A stretch of 64,000 nucleotides of DNA from Macrostomum hystrix (Eukaryota; Platyhelminthes; Macrostomidae): the NCBI GenBank assembly GCA_950097015.1, contig CATNEN010000010.1:434001-498000 (forward strand), in the 5' to 3' direction. Within the stretch, counting starts at the first letter, position 1; each line of letters opens with the position of its first letter. Positions 1-11,215 of the stretch are shown here, piece after piece. The position numbers and the translations under genes are program-made. Under the pieces are notes generated by a model. It was not told where the DNA came from. It ran no database searches and saw nothing but the letters and a program-made list of their open reading frames with translations.

Positions 1-586
1 CAGCCTGGCCCAGGCAGCGCTGAACTGGGCTGGCAGGCCCCTGCTGCTGCTGGCCGCCATCCTCATGGTGACGCTGGGCATCTACATCAACCATTACGCC
101 ATCGACCACCTGGACGCCCGGGCGCTCTGCTGCGTCCTCGTCTTCATAGGCATCGGCTTCAGCGCGGGCGGCCTGGCCGGACTGGCGGCCAAGCAGGCCA
201 AGCCGAGACGGAAGGCCATGGCCGCCGAGGCCGCCGCCTCCGCCTGCCTCATCGCCATTCCGGCCGTGCGTTCGGCCTGCGAGCCGCCAACGTCCGACCT
301 GGCCACGGTGCTGCCGCTGGCCGCTGCCATCCTGACCCCAGCGCCGATAGTCATCTACGTGGTGGCGCACCGGTTGAAGGGCTGGGTGGCCGGCTTTATC
401 GATAGGCGCAAAGAGAAGCAGAGCCGGCAGTTCAGCATAGTCAGCAGTCTGGCCCGCATGGCCGAGGACGTGGCCGCAGTGTCGGCGCCGCTAGCCATCG
501 AGGAGGCGACCGCGGGCGCGACGGCAGTCAAGGAAGAGACGACGGCCAAGGCGGCCACTGAGAAGCAGAAGGTCACGACTCTCTGA
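1..586 (+). CDS. C-terminal part of a multi-pass membrane protein, SLC10-like
   Basis: The reading frame is open from base 2 to a TGA at 584-586 (194 codons), so the 5' part lies outside the window. Hydrophobic segments lie at roughly residues 12-32, 38-60, 75-90 and 103-122, followed by a charged, Ala/Glu/Lys-rich cytoplasmic-type tail. The order of segments, a basic pair followed by a conserved-type Glu after the second segment, a PP pair and a PL before the last segment recall the end of SLC10 sodium/bile-acid symporters (family knowledge). The usual Gln-Asn motif of the sodium site is not seen; the position reads Ala-rich. Assignment to SLC10 is inference from pattern; that it is a membrane protein is clear. 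AATAAA signals lie about 500 bases downstream (1081 and 1092). Confidence 0.45.
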   Translation, partial: SLAQAALNWAGRPLLLLAAILMVTLGIYINHYAIDHLDARALCCVLVFIGIGFSAGGLAGLAAKQAKPRRKAMAAEAAASACLIAIPAVRSACEPPTSDLATVLPLAAAILTPAPIVIYVVAHRLKGWVAGFIDRRKEKQSRQFSIVSSLARMAEDVAAVSAPLAIEEATAGATAVKEETTAKAATEKQKVTTL

Positions 587-2898
587 CCTGCTTGTTGGAA
601 AACTGCTGCTTCGATGTCCAAGACTGACTGCACCCTCTGGCAGGGCACCCTCAGACAGTTACATTGAGAATGTGTGTGAAAGGGTTTAACCAGAAGTTTT
701 ATTAGATCTTTAACGGCTGTCGATGCCTGCTTTTCATTGATGCTTTGTGATTTTGTGAGATGTTAATACCATGCATATAACACTCACTTATTGTAACGTT
801 ACCACAAATATACTACTCAGTGAAAATAGCATTAGAATATGTTTACACAACTGCTCAAAGTGAATGCTTATCTTTTGATTGATTGTACATTTAATGCATA
901 AATGAAGAATTATATTTGAATTAAATGGTATCCTAACTTACTAAGCTCTATTTAATGAAACTAACAGGATATTCAAAGTGTTTTGCAATGAGCATCATTA
1001 TTTTTAATACAAAAGGTTTCTAGCTTGTATTTTATTTATTGCTATGTGAAAGTTCATAAAAGATATGACACATATGTGGTAATAAAGACAGAAATAAAAT
1101 GATTCTGCATTAAACTTTTAAGAGGCTGTCCTCTGTGAGGAACCAGAAAATATATAACAAATATGAGTTTATGCCTAATAAATGCATTCATTTTTCATTT
1201 ATTCATTCTGAACAGATCCTTCTAAATGCATTCATTCTAAACAGATAAATTAGTTAGGTCTATACAGCTAATAGTGCAATAAAAAATATATATATAACAA
1301 ACACATTGTAGTAATGTCAGAAATGTATTTTGATTAAAAGTTGAGAAAGGAAATAATTTTAATGATATGGATACTTGACAAAGTTATATTTTTGGTTGCT
1401 TTCTCAAAATGTTTGATTCAATATAAAGTACAATTGTCATTTTTGAGACTCTGGAACTTTGCAAACCCGATATTGGCCAAAAAGAGACCAAGAAATTTAT
1501 ATAGAAACCAAAAGCACAAAAAAATGCTAATGTAAAAAAACTAATGTTTTAAAATTACAATTCTCATTCCTAAAGAATCACTGTTTTATTGAAAATAGCT
1601 CATAATTTGAAAAAAAAACAATTTAATATTTCTTAAATGTACAAAATATTTGTAACAAGAAAGTGGAAATGCAAATAGGCCTATAATAATCGCATAGGTA
1701 AGATGCTTATAATTTATTGAGAAAAAGCTAATATTATTTGCTTAATCAATGCCAATGTCAATCAAAGCATCTAAATGTAAACAAGAACTGCTTAGATTAA
1801 CTAGGCTATTAATTATTGCCAAAATTTAATAATAAACAAGTTTCCTTAGAATGTCTACATTATATATTTCACAAATAAATTTGTTCCTCTTTCATTAAAT
1901 AGCTTGATGATTTTAGACTGGTATTAAATTAAAATGTACCCACCAATCTATAAACAAATGCAGAAGTATAGCAATGAAAAATATGGTTATATCCGTAGTG
2001 TGCACTCTTTTGTATGTATAATTTAGACTAAACCATAATGCTAATTTTCATAGCTAGCTACATAATTTGAGCTTAATTGAGCAAACCTACTAAAAATGTT
2101 TGTATCATGCAGCACCATATTGCAATATAAACTTTTATTTTATATTTTTTTTAAAAGTAGCTAAATACTTTTTTAATTAAAAATAACTAGAGTGTTCTGT
2201 CTATATATTTCTGTCAATATAATTTTCTGAATAAATTAGCTTTAAATTTATGTAGTAGCCAGCCACTGCGCAACCCCAAAAACTGCATAATCCTCAGACC
2301 TTGCAAATTTCTAGTAGCAATGTGCAAAAAGCGTACAACTCAATATCAATTTGACTAGAAACAATTAAAATGCTATATATTCTTCTTTTGTTGACATCAC
2401 TTGAATTGGTGTATCCCAACCTGACATGTAGCAGTCCAATGTAAACATTGATTTATTGTAAAAATAGATTTCAGCTGACTTGCATCATAGCCTAATGTCA
2501 CACAAAACTGCAATGGCAGTTACAATGTACAAATGTGCTCTATCACCTGTAATATTTTATATAAGAAAAGGGAAAACATTTTCTGCTTTTTGAAGGTCTC
2601 ATATATTTTTTCTTACCCATCAAAATGACTTTCTGTAAAAAAACATCAGAGTTTACCAGCCAGTCAGTAAAGTTATAAGCCAGCCATATAGCTAGGAGTG
2701 AGCAACCAAACACACTGACAGAGGCCTTTTAATTTTCTGTAATACAAGTTTACTGTTAAGATCATTACTAATTGTATCTACTTTAAGCATAGTAAAAACC
2801 AAGCAACTCATTTTTATTAGAAGTAAAAATAAACAGAAAGAAATATAATCATAAGAAGTAAAAATGTTTTAATGCTTAATTATAGCATTTGATAACAT
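587..2898. other. AT-rich 3' flank without recognisable genes
   Basis: The first 500 bases probably are the 3' UTR of the preceding gene, ending near AATAAA at 1081-1086. The rest is AT-rich, has only short chance reading frames and no repeat I recognise. Confidence 0.6.
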
Positions 2899-3171
2899 TT
2901 TTATTACACCTGCCCCAATAGGGCCAGATGTGCAGCCAATGCGCATATGAAGACTGCATACAGCTGTTCAGTCCATGGACTGGGGGACGCCACATCCACC
3001 TTCAATTAGGCCTATCCCAACTAATGCTGGTACCAATTTAACAGCTAGGTGAACTGAAGCATTGCAGAGTTAAGTGTCTTGCTAAAGGACACAAATTGTT
3101 TCAGTGGAGTTGGGAATCGAACCCCGACCTTCAAGTCGTGAGTCCGACGCCCTAACCACTAGGCTACAACC
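2899..3171 (-). mobile_element. tRNA-derived SINE, family A, copy 1
   Basis: Read on the minus strand, the element opens with a tRNA-like head. The A box TAGCCTAGTGG lies at 3156-3166 and a perfect B box GGTTCGATTCC at 3113-3123. The body contains a tgtcttgctaaaggacaca-type stretch and a GTCCATGGACTG-type palindrome, and the 3' end runs into an AT-rich tail at 2899-2906. It is flanked by a perfect 10-bp target duplication TTGATAACAT (2889-2898 and 3172-3181). A second copy lies at 61565-61788. Pol III promoter function is family knowledge. Confidence 0.88.
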
Positions 3172-3181
3172 TTGATAACAT

Positions 3182-4490
3182 ATATTTCATTTTTTCACGC
3201 CTAAAGATTTTATAGAGAAACTGTCAAATAGTTATGGCAAAAAACAGTAATGGCAGCATAAAATTTTACCTTTAAGAGCTAATAGATGAGTTGAATCCAT
3301 TACTTTTCAAAAATTTTTTTTCAAATTTTGAAATAAAATTGTTTTGATCCTATAATCAAGCGCAGAACCGCGAGTTAAAAAGCTAATTTCATCACTTAAG
3401 AAACGAATAAAACTACAGTTCTAAGAAAATCACAATATCAAATAGGAACTTAAATCCCGTTTTCGTTAGTCGTTTTCGTTAGTACGTGCTTCATTCGTCG
3501 CAGTATGCTTTTTTATTAGTGATTGTAGATCGTTAGTCAAGATCCACCTTATAAGATCAATTAGAAATGGATCATACTTGTCGACGTCATGTTCTTGTTA
3601 CGCACGTTTCGCTAGCCGCAACCCAGCCGCATCACTTTTTAAAATCACTTGTACCACTTGCAAAATCCGTCTTTTCTAATAGATTTTGACTATATTTATT
3701 TGTACCACACGTTAAACAAGAGACACGTCGGTTTCTTGTTTCGATTACGGATGTGTTTCGTCGTTGGATATTTCGTCCGATATTGATTTATTGTTTACTT
3801 TCGATCGTTTAGTATAATTAGACTTTAGATTAGATATTAGAAAGTCACCAAAAAATTACACACACACAATATATTTATATATATATATAAATACAATAAT
3901 ATACTATTATATTAAAAATATATGTATAATTGAACTGAGTTGAAGAGGAGAGTTATAAGGTGAGACCGCGTATAGTGTGCACTTTAAAGCGAAGAGATAT
4001 GTAATGTGTGTACTACTGCTTTTTTGCTACATGCAAAGCCATTATTATTACGATGTAATTATGATAATATTGTGCTCTGGTAATAAACATGACGTCGAAT
4101 TTAATTAAAAAACGCTATAAGAACTGTTGTAGCGTTTTAATTAATCATTGGTCTTAGCATCATGAATTTATTTCTTGAGATCTTGAGACAAGTAAGACAA
4201 TTGGGAATAGGCGGAAAGTATTAATGAAACTGCATCTCACCTATCTCCAAAAACGGCTTATACACGGTTTATACACCGGTATGATTGCTTAGCTGCAGTC
4301 AGTCAAACAGTTCCTATATCCCATTCTCATTGGCGCCATTGTCTCCATACGACACAACAGTTTGCGACACACCTTCAGTGTCATATGCGCTATGCTACGC
4401 AGACCTGCAGCTGTAGCCTGGGTCCGTGAGCGATGGTCCGTGGACATAATTAATTAATAGCGCACTCAGCATGCCTTATTTCCGTCAAGA
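3182..4490. other. AT-rich spacer with one hairpin
   Basis: No gene is visible. At about 4095-4145 two arms around TTAATTAAAACGCTA are inverted about a 12-base loop. The stretch 3465-3500 repeats a cgttttcgttagt unit twice. The 3600-3850 part looks like decayed unique sequence. Confidence 0.5.
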
Positions 4491-4492
4491 TC

Positions 4493-5756
4493 GATGAGCA
4501 TCGTGGAATCTCATTGATGTCCTGCGCCGCGAAGTTGTACAACAGGGTGCTGCTGACGCGGCTGCAGCCAGTGCTGGACCAGTTTGTCCGGCAAGAGCAG
4601 AACGGTTTCAGGCCTGGCAGGGGCACAGTGATTCTCGCTCGCATCCACCAATCGGTCGTCTGCATCTTCGTGGACTTCGTGGACTTCGATTCAGTGTCGA
4701 GGCGAGTCATTGCGATCATTCTGCGTGCGTACCATGTGCCTGAGCAGCTGGCAATGGCTGTGATGGCCCTGTACCAGGAAACCAGGGCGGCAGTTGTGAC
4801 GCCAGACGGTCTGTCGGACTTCTTCGACACGTCCTCTGGCGTGCTGCAGGGGGGACACTCTGGCGCCTTTCCTGTTCGTCCTGGTCCTGGACTGGGTGCT
4901 GCGCGTCAGCCTTCCTGATGACTCCGACGGCTTTTTGCTCTGTCGCAGAACAAGTAGACGACATCCCGAGAAGAGGCTCTCCGTACTGGCGTACGCAAAC
5001 GATCTGGCGCTGCTGTCAAGCTCTGCGGAAGGAGCCCAGCGCCTGCTTGACAAGCTGACGGCCGCGGCAGCCGTGGTCAGACTTTCTGTGAACACCAAAA
5101 AGACGATGGTGCTGACCGTCCCAGAAGACCTACCCGCTGAGATCCGCTGTCATGATGTGAGCGGGCAAGCGGCGCTGCTGCCTCGCTGCACGGCGTTCAC
5201 CAACCTCGGCGGTCTAGTACCAAGCGTGCAGGACGACATCGCCCGGCGCAGGGCGCCCGCCTGGGGGGCGTTTCGCTCCCTGCGAATTGTTCTACAGAGC
5301 CCCGCGCTGCCAGACTGGCTGAGGGGGCGTTTGTTTCAAGCCGTCATCGAAACAGTGCTCCTGTACAACGCCCACACATGGACCCTGACTAGCTCGCAGG
5401 AGCGGCAGCTGGAGGCTGCGCATGCTGCACTTCTGCGCGCTGCCTTCGGAGCCCACCACTCGCCGAACCCCACGACCAACATCAGAAACGACGAGCTGTT
5501 GCGCCGGGCCCAGCTCTGCCGGCCAAGCCAGCTACTCCGCACCCGGCGCTTGCAGCTGGCCGGCCACGTCATCCGCGCGGAGCAGCGCTGCCCAGAGTCC
5601 TTGCAGGATGTGCTGTTGCTTTCCCTGCAGGGACCACGGCGGCGCGGCCAGGCGAGAGCACAGCGCTTCGTCGACCTGCTGCTGACTGATGCCGGCATCT
5701 CCGACCCTCGCGGACTGATCCCGCTACGCAAGTCTGCGCTTGCGCGCGCCTTTTGA
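4493..5756 (+). pseudogene. Non-LTR (LINE) reverse transcriptase fragment
   Basis: The frame shows RT blocks in order: a HRGISL-type block at the start, RQEQNGFRPGRGT (about 4580-4620), a shortened VDF..DSVSR block, GVLQG followed by an APFLFVLVLDW-type block, and then the catalytic region. An extra G in the run 4849-4854 breaks the frame just after the LQG motif; the frame resumes in another phase and runs to TGA at 5754. The catalytic YADD box reads YAND (the second-metal Asp is Asn, codon 4998-5000). The C-terminal part, with an LLYNAHTWTLT block and a GHVIRAEQ block, is typical of RTE/Nimb/CR1-like LINEs. The N-terminal endonuclease is missing. The element is 5'-truncated and dead; the exact clade is unclear. 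Confidence 0.85.
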
Positions 5757-5885
5757 CAGCTCTTTGGCTTCTGCCAGGGTGGCTGTAGTTTGTTGTTGTT
5801 GTTGTATGCCTGATGAAGCAGATACAATCCACTGCTGTGGAAATAGTCCCTTTCACATTGCTCATAAAAAACTGATCCAATCAAA
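5757..5885 (+). other. Probable 3' UTR of the LINE
   Basis: A (TTG)n run and a short tail follow the RT stop and grade into unassigned AT-rich DNA near 5880. No clear poly(A) or target duplication was found. Confidence 0.35.
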
Positions 5886-6390
5886 GTACACTACATTGAA
5901 CTAAAAGCAATAAATAATAATAGAAAAATGCTCATTAAATTCTGAAATTGCACTGGCTGAAAGTCATACGGAGATACCATCATTTTAATTTGCATGACCA
6001 AGTAACGCTTTGACATTCGAGCAATTTTTATACTGCTTATTGTTTATTTATAGTAAGCGAGTACATCGGGTAAAAAGATTTCAATAGTTACGGAACACTG
6101 TTTACAATATTAAAGCAATAGAAGCAGTGCTGCCGCGATGTGGCTGCATACGTGATAGATATTGGTCCTCCTGCATACAACGTACCGCGTTGCTCCTGGA
6201 TTGGCCGCATGGCGGTTTCCCGACGGAATTTGATCACGTCCGCGCTATTTCGGCGTGCGATGCCAGGCTGATGAACACGTTGTCGCTGTGCTTCAGCCTC
6301 AGAGATCTCCATCCAGGGCATGTGTCTGAGGATCGGGGAGGGCATTGTTGACGGAGAAGTAGAGAAAAATTTGGAAACAGGCTCAGAATG

Positions 6391-6686
6391 GTGCGGGCAG
6401 CTCAGGATCAGCGGACGGAATTGGAGCAGAGCAAGCAGGCTCAGAATTGTGCGGGCAGCTCAGGATCAGCGGACGGAATTGGAGCAGAGCAAGCAGGCTC
6501 AGAATGGTGCGGGCAGCTCAGGATCAGGGGACGGAATTGGAGCAGAGCAAGCAGGCTCAGAATGGTGCGGGCAGCTCAGGATCAGGGGACGGAATTGGAG
6601 CAGAACAAGCAGGCTCAGAATGGTGCGGGCAGCTCAGGATCAGGGGACGGAATTGGAGCAGAGCAAGCAGGCTCAGAATGGTGCGG
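6391..6686. repeat. 58-bp tandem repeat, about 5 copies
   Basis: Unit start gtgcgggcagctcaggatca; spacing between unit starts is 58 bases. The period is not a multiple of three, yet the frames stay open. Copies differ by only one or two bases. Confidence 0.9.
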
Positions 6687-7030
6687 CATGAGCTCACTGA
6701 GGTTTCCGAAGATGTTCGAATGCCGAAGAATCGATCAAGAGAAGCGCACGTCGGGCTGATTGGTTCCCAGGCGGCACCGGATCGCAGCCATCACGCGGCC
6801 GAATGGCAGCCTGCTGCGCACTTCACACGCATGCCGATGGTCCAGTAACGCAGGCTGCTGGGCTGGTAGAGCTGGTCCCGGCTGAGGCAGTTGGTGCTGA
6901 GGTGCTGAGGTGCTGAGGTGCGCGCATGCGGAACCAGAGCTCAACGAAGGTCTTTGGGGTGCATTGCCTCCGGAACTCGATGGCCGAGCTGACAGCTCCC
7001 TTGGAAAATGTGGGCCACGACTTCCTTGAC

Positions 7031-7112
7031 GATGGGATGGGATGGGATGGGATGGAATGGGATGGGATGGGATGGGATGGGATGGAATGGGATGGGATGG
7101 GATGAGATGGGA
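7031..7112. repeat. (GATGG)n pentamer microsatellite
   Basis: About 16 copies of GATGG with a few GATGA or GAATGG variants. Confidence 0.95.
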
Positions 7113-7403
7113 AGATCCTCACTGAGAAGAAGTCCCAGGCACTCACAACGCAAACTCACTTCTGGCTTGCTGGGGTACAAACCGACATCCGGCATGGAGT
7201 TGTTGCCCCAGGTTCTTGCCAGGGAAACGATCCGGTTGGGCCGTTTGGGGTGAGTGGCAGATCTTGGCCTCGGCCAGGCCGAGGGTAGGACCACGACGAA
7301 GACGTGTCTGCCTTTGGTCCCGTTGCCGCAGGTCATGTGCGTCAGCATACTTGCCGCCTTCGCGGACACTGTCCTCCGGACTGCCATGCCGCTCGTTGTG
7401 CGC

Positions 7404-8176
7404 GTTTGTCAGGTACATGGTGTCAGGACTGCCATACTGATGGTTGTGGGAGTTTGTCAGGTACATGGTGTCAGGACTGCCATACTGATGGTTGTGGGAG
7501 TTTGTCAGGTACATGGTGTCAGGACTGCCATACTGATGGTTGTGGAAGTTTGTCAGGTACATGGTGTCAGGACTGCCATACTGATGGTTGTGGGAGTTTG
7601 TCAGGTACATGGTGTCAGGACTGCCATACTGATGGTTGTGGGAGTTTGTCAGGTACATGGTGTCAGGACTGCCATACTGATGGTTGTGGGAGTTTGTCAG
7701 GTACATGGTGTCAGGACTGCCATACTGATGGTTGTGGAAGTTTGTCAGGTACATGGTGTCAGGACTGCCATACTGATGGTTGTGGAAGTTTGTCAGGTAC
7801 ATGGTGTCAGGACTGCCATACTGATGGTTGTGGAAGTTTGTCAGGTACATGGTGTCAGGACTGCCATACCGATGGTTGTGGGAGTTTGTCAGGTACATGG
7901 TGTCAGGACTGCCATACTGATGGTTGTGGGAGTTTGTCAGGTACATGGTGTCAGGACTGCCATACTGATGGTTGTGGAAGTTTGTCAGGTACATGGTGTC
8001 AGGACTGCCATACTGATGGTTGTGGGAGTTTGTCAGGTACATGGTGTCAGGACTGCCATACTGATGGTTGTGGGAGTTTGTCAGGTACATGGTGTCAGGA
8101 CTGCCATACTGATGGTTGTGGGAGTTTGTCAGGTACATGGTGTCAGGACTGCCATACTGATGGTTGTGGGTGTTTG
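7404..8176. repeat. 48-bp tandem repeat, about 16 copies
   Basis: The unit contains gtttgtcaggtacatggtgt and caggactgccatactgatgg. Because 48 is a multiple of three, at least three of the six frames stay open through the whole array, each giving a 16-residue peptide repeat. Copies differ at only a few sites (tgggag or tggaag, tactga or taccga). Confidence 0.95.
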
Positions 8177-9276
8177 TCCATTGTGGGATGCTTTTAAGTC
8201 CTGGCATTTCCACTGCCTGCTCAGCGTAACTGACGCCACAGATGCGGCCGACGCCCCGGCCGCTTTGAAGCTCCCAGACGGTGCTCGTAGCCACCGCCGA
8301 GGTACCTGCCGGAGGCTGCTACCGATTTCCACTGACTCCGCCTTTCCCTCAGCCAGGCACCAACACCTCCTCGGGACTTCTCACTCCGGCGGCTCGCCGC
8401 TCTGCCGCCCCCGTAGCGAGCGGTGGCAAGATGGTGCGCGCTGCGCCGCGGCTGCTCGTAGAAGCTGCGACGCCGGCGGCTTCGGCCACCCAGCTGACGG
8501 CGGTGGCGGACTACTGTCGGCGGAGTTTCTGCCGGCCATCGGGCTATGAATTGGACAATTTTATGGAGCCATTTTTGAGTCTGAGCGGAAAATGATTATC
8601 CAAGATGGAGAGGCGCCCGTAAAATTGAGAGAAATCACATGGTTAGGAAATCCCACCAACGTAGGCGAAAATTCCCAAAATCCCAAAATCGAGTAATTTG
8701 AATGTCGCGACGCCCCGAGATCGGTGAACTCAAGAAAAACTAATCAAGGGAGCTTTGAGCACTGACCGATCTCTGCGGCTCAGACCAGCCGGCTTGTTTC
8801 CGTTGTCAGCGCCATCCAGCTCGGCCAGGCAACAGGCGATGGCGGCCAGGATCAGGCAGCAGGTGAGCGGGCGCATCTGCGGTGTTGCAGCGGCTGCTGC
8901 AGTGGCTGCCAGCGAACTGCGGCATCATCTCTCCCACCTGTGGGGGTGGGGATGCTAGGGAGGGGGTGGCTGATTGGACGGCCAGTGAGGATGCGAAGGA
9001 CGGGAGATGAGAGTCGCCGCATTAGACGGGGCTCTGCGATCTGGTTTAATCCCCCTGAAGCTGACAGGGGGTTTATCAAGTGAGCCTTTCGGCCACCTGC
9101 CTGGGTTGGTCAGATTACTGTAGTACTGAAACAGAGGACTGTTGTTAGCACCCGCACCTGGCGTCAGTGTGACTGACAGCTGGCCTGCAACTCACAGACT
9201 AGTGGCTATTGGGGGTGACTGACTGCTCAAAGCTCAGAGTAGACTGCTAAGTGTGAATGTCAAAAACTAACGAATT

Positions 9277-10142
9277 CTCCACCATCTCGTTATTCCCGCA
9301 TCTCATTATTCCCCGCATCTTCATTATTCCCTGCATCTCATTATTCCCTGCATCTCATCATTCCCTGCATCTCATCATTCCCTGCATCTCATCATTCCCT
9401 GCATCTCATCATTCCCTGCATCTCATCATTCCCTGCATCTCATCATTCCCAGCATCTCATCATTCCCTGCATCTCATCATTCCCTGCATCTCATCATTCC
9501 CTGCATCTCATCATTCCCTGCATCTCATCATTCCCTGCATCTCATCATTCCCTGCATCTCATCATTCCCAGCATCTCATCATTCCCTGCATCTCATCATT
9601 ACCTGCATCTCATCATTCCCTGCATCTCATCATTCCCTGCATCTCATCATTCCCTGCATCTCATCATTCCCTGCATCTCATCATTCCCTGCATCTCATCA
9701 TTCCCAGCATCTCATCATTCCCTGCATCTCATCATTACCTGCATCTCATCATTCCCTGCATCTCATCATTCCCTGCATCTCATCATTCCCTGCATCTCAT
9801 CATTCCCTGCATCTCATCATTCCCTGCATCTCATCATTCCCTGCATCTCATCATTCCCAGCATCTCATCATTCCCTGCATCTCATCATTACCTGCATCTC
9901 ATCATTCCCTGCATCTCATCATTACCTGCATCTCATCATTACCTACATCTCATTATTCCCAGCATCTCATATATCCCAGCATCTCATATTTTCCAGCATC
10001 TCATATTTCCCTGCATCTCATATTTTCCAGCATCTCATATTTCCCTGCATCTCATATTTTCCAGCATCTCATATTTCCCTGCATCTCATATTTCCCTGCA
10101 TCTCACATTTCCCTGCATCTCATATTTCCCTGCATCTCATGA
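9277..10142. repeat. 17-bp minisatellite, about 50 copies
   Basis: Unit ATTCCCTGCATCTCATC, with ATTCCCAGC and ATTACCTGC variants and a related cattt/tattt variant in the last 180 bases. It shares the 13-mer TTCCCTGCATCTC with the 23-bp array at 24.5-26.4 kb. Confidence 0.95.
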
Positions 10143-10332
10143 TTTCGTACACGTCATATTTTCTCATCTGCTTCTTGCCGCTTCCGCATCCCCGTCTGCA
10201 TTCTCTTCAGCCCGCTTCCCATTTTAGCCATAGACGATCGCATATCGAGCGCTGGCCGTTTGCTATTTGATACATTTCCAAGATGCGTGCCGAATCGGTC
10301 ATTAAGCTCAGAAGATCAGAAGTTTTCTAAGA

Positions 10333-10679
10333 ATGTCATCCCCAGTCCGCAGCTGCAAGACTGTCGCATTCGCCCTTCTTGTGCTAGGTGAGTTCTCAAA
10401 ACTTTCAAACTTGAGCTCACCTTTACTCAAATAGTGGAATTTAGGCAGTATAAGAATATAATTGCCTAAGCGCCAAAAATTGTAATGCTATAGGACTGCC
10501 TTCCCCAATAAACTCACTCGAGAACAGCCCTGCTGAGCTGCGGGGCTCTGAGCTGCAGCTCCATCTCACGGTGCTACCCCGTGGGCAGCTCCTGCATCCA
10601 GTGGTGGCAGTGCTGCACCTCCAACTGCGCCTGGGTGGGCGCCTCCAGCTACGGCACCCCCCTTAAGGCCTGTGTCTGA
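10333..10679 (+). CDS. Small cysteine-rich secreted peptide, ICK-like spacing (two exons)
   Basis: Exon 1 is 10333..10387 (ATG, 18 codons plus one base) and exon 2 is 10528..10679, ending in TGA. The 140-bp intron runs GTGAGT to CAG; the phases (1, then 2 bases) match and yield 68 residues. Residues 9-27 form a hydrophobic signal peptide that straddles the intron. The mature part has Cys at 28, 34, 41, 47, 48, 52 and 67. The last six fit C-x6-C-x5-CC-x3-C-x14-C, the framework of inhibitor cystine knots and of many animal defence, signalling or venom peptides (family knowledge). Function is unknown; secretion and disulphide folding are inferred. It stands alone on the plus strand between two arrays. 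The alternative acceptor after ctatag puts the Cys-rich part out of frame, which supports the chosen one. Confidence 0.75.
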
Positions 10680-10844
10680 CCCTGGCTGACGACTCGCGGC
10701 TTACAGCAGTAGCGCTTTACAGCATTTCAGTGGATTCGGCGAATTGTCTTTGAACACCGGAATGTGTTAGCATATGTGTGTACTCATGCAGTTTTCTCAG
10801 GGTGGACTCAGGCATGGATAGGCCGAGTGTGTGGACTGAGGTGG

Positions 10845-11215
10845 GGAGGAGAGGCCTGAGGTGGTTGAGGACTGAGGCCTGAGGTGGTTGTGGTCTTAAG
10901 CCTGAGGTGGTTGTGGTCTGAGGCCTGAGGTGGTTGTGGACTGAGGCCTGAGGTGGTTGTGGTCTGAGGCCTGAGGTGGTTGTGGACTGAGGCCTGAGGT
11001 GGTTGTGGTCTGAGGCCTGAGGTGGTTGTGGACTGAGGCCTGAGGTGGTTGTGGTCTGAGGCCTGAGGTGGTTGTGGACTGAGGCCTGAGGTGGTTGAGG
11101 ACTGAGGCCTGAGGTGGTTGAGGACTGAGGCCTGAGGTGGTTGTGGACTGAGGCCTGAGGTGGTTGTGGACTGAGGTCTGAGGTGGCTGAGGACTGAGGC
11201 CTGAGGTGGTTGTGC
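10845..11215. repeat. 23-bp minisatellite, about 16 copies
   Basis: Unit GGCCTGAGGTGGTTGTGGACTGA with alternating gtggtc, gaggac and gtggac variants. On the minus strand it gives a 23-residue QPPQAS-type repeat in all three frames, which has no sign of being a protein. Confidence 0.95.

Larger units (their letters stand above)
6791..8876 (-). pseudogene. Broken secreted-protein gene, possibly discoidin/fucolectin-like
   Basis: Exon 1 is likely 8767..8876: ATG, then a good signal peptide (basic-polar start, Leu/Ala/Cys core, about 20 residues), ending at a GTCAGT donor in phase 2. A second block at about 8206-8310 has a WELQSG..VGRIC motif and could follow an acceptor. A third block (about 7150-7345) reads GRHVFVVVLP and then, only after a one-base frame change, LGLAEAKIC; together these resemble the last strands of F5/8C or fucolectin domains (inference). 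A last block (6791-7010) has a Cys-rich end and TGA at 6791-6793, but a triple 10-bp cctcagcacc repeat (about 6893-6925) shifts its frame. The 48-bp array sits between blocks 2 and 3. This is either a decayed gene or a misassembled one. Confidence 0.3.

Noticed and set aside
1341-1535. Small frame in the AT-rich region
   Set aside because: Length and composition are as expected by chance; no domain or splice context.
7031-7112. Possible telomeric repeat
   Set aside because: GATGG is not a known animal telomere unit and the tract is short and internal.
9257-10270. Large plus-strand frame over the 17-bp array
   Set aside because: 17 is not a multiple of three, so the protein is a 17-residue permutation of the DNA unit; no other support.
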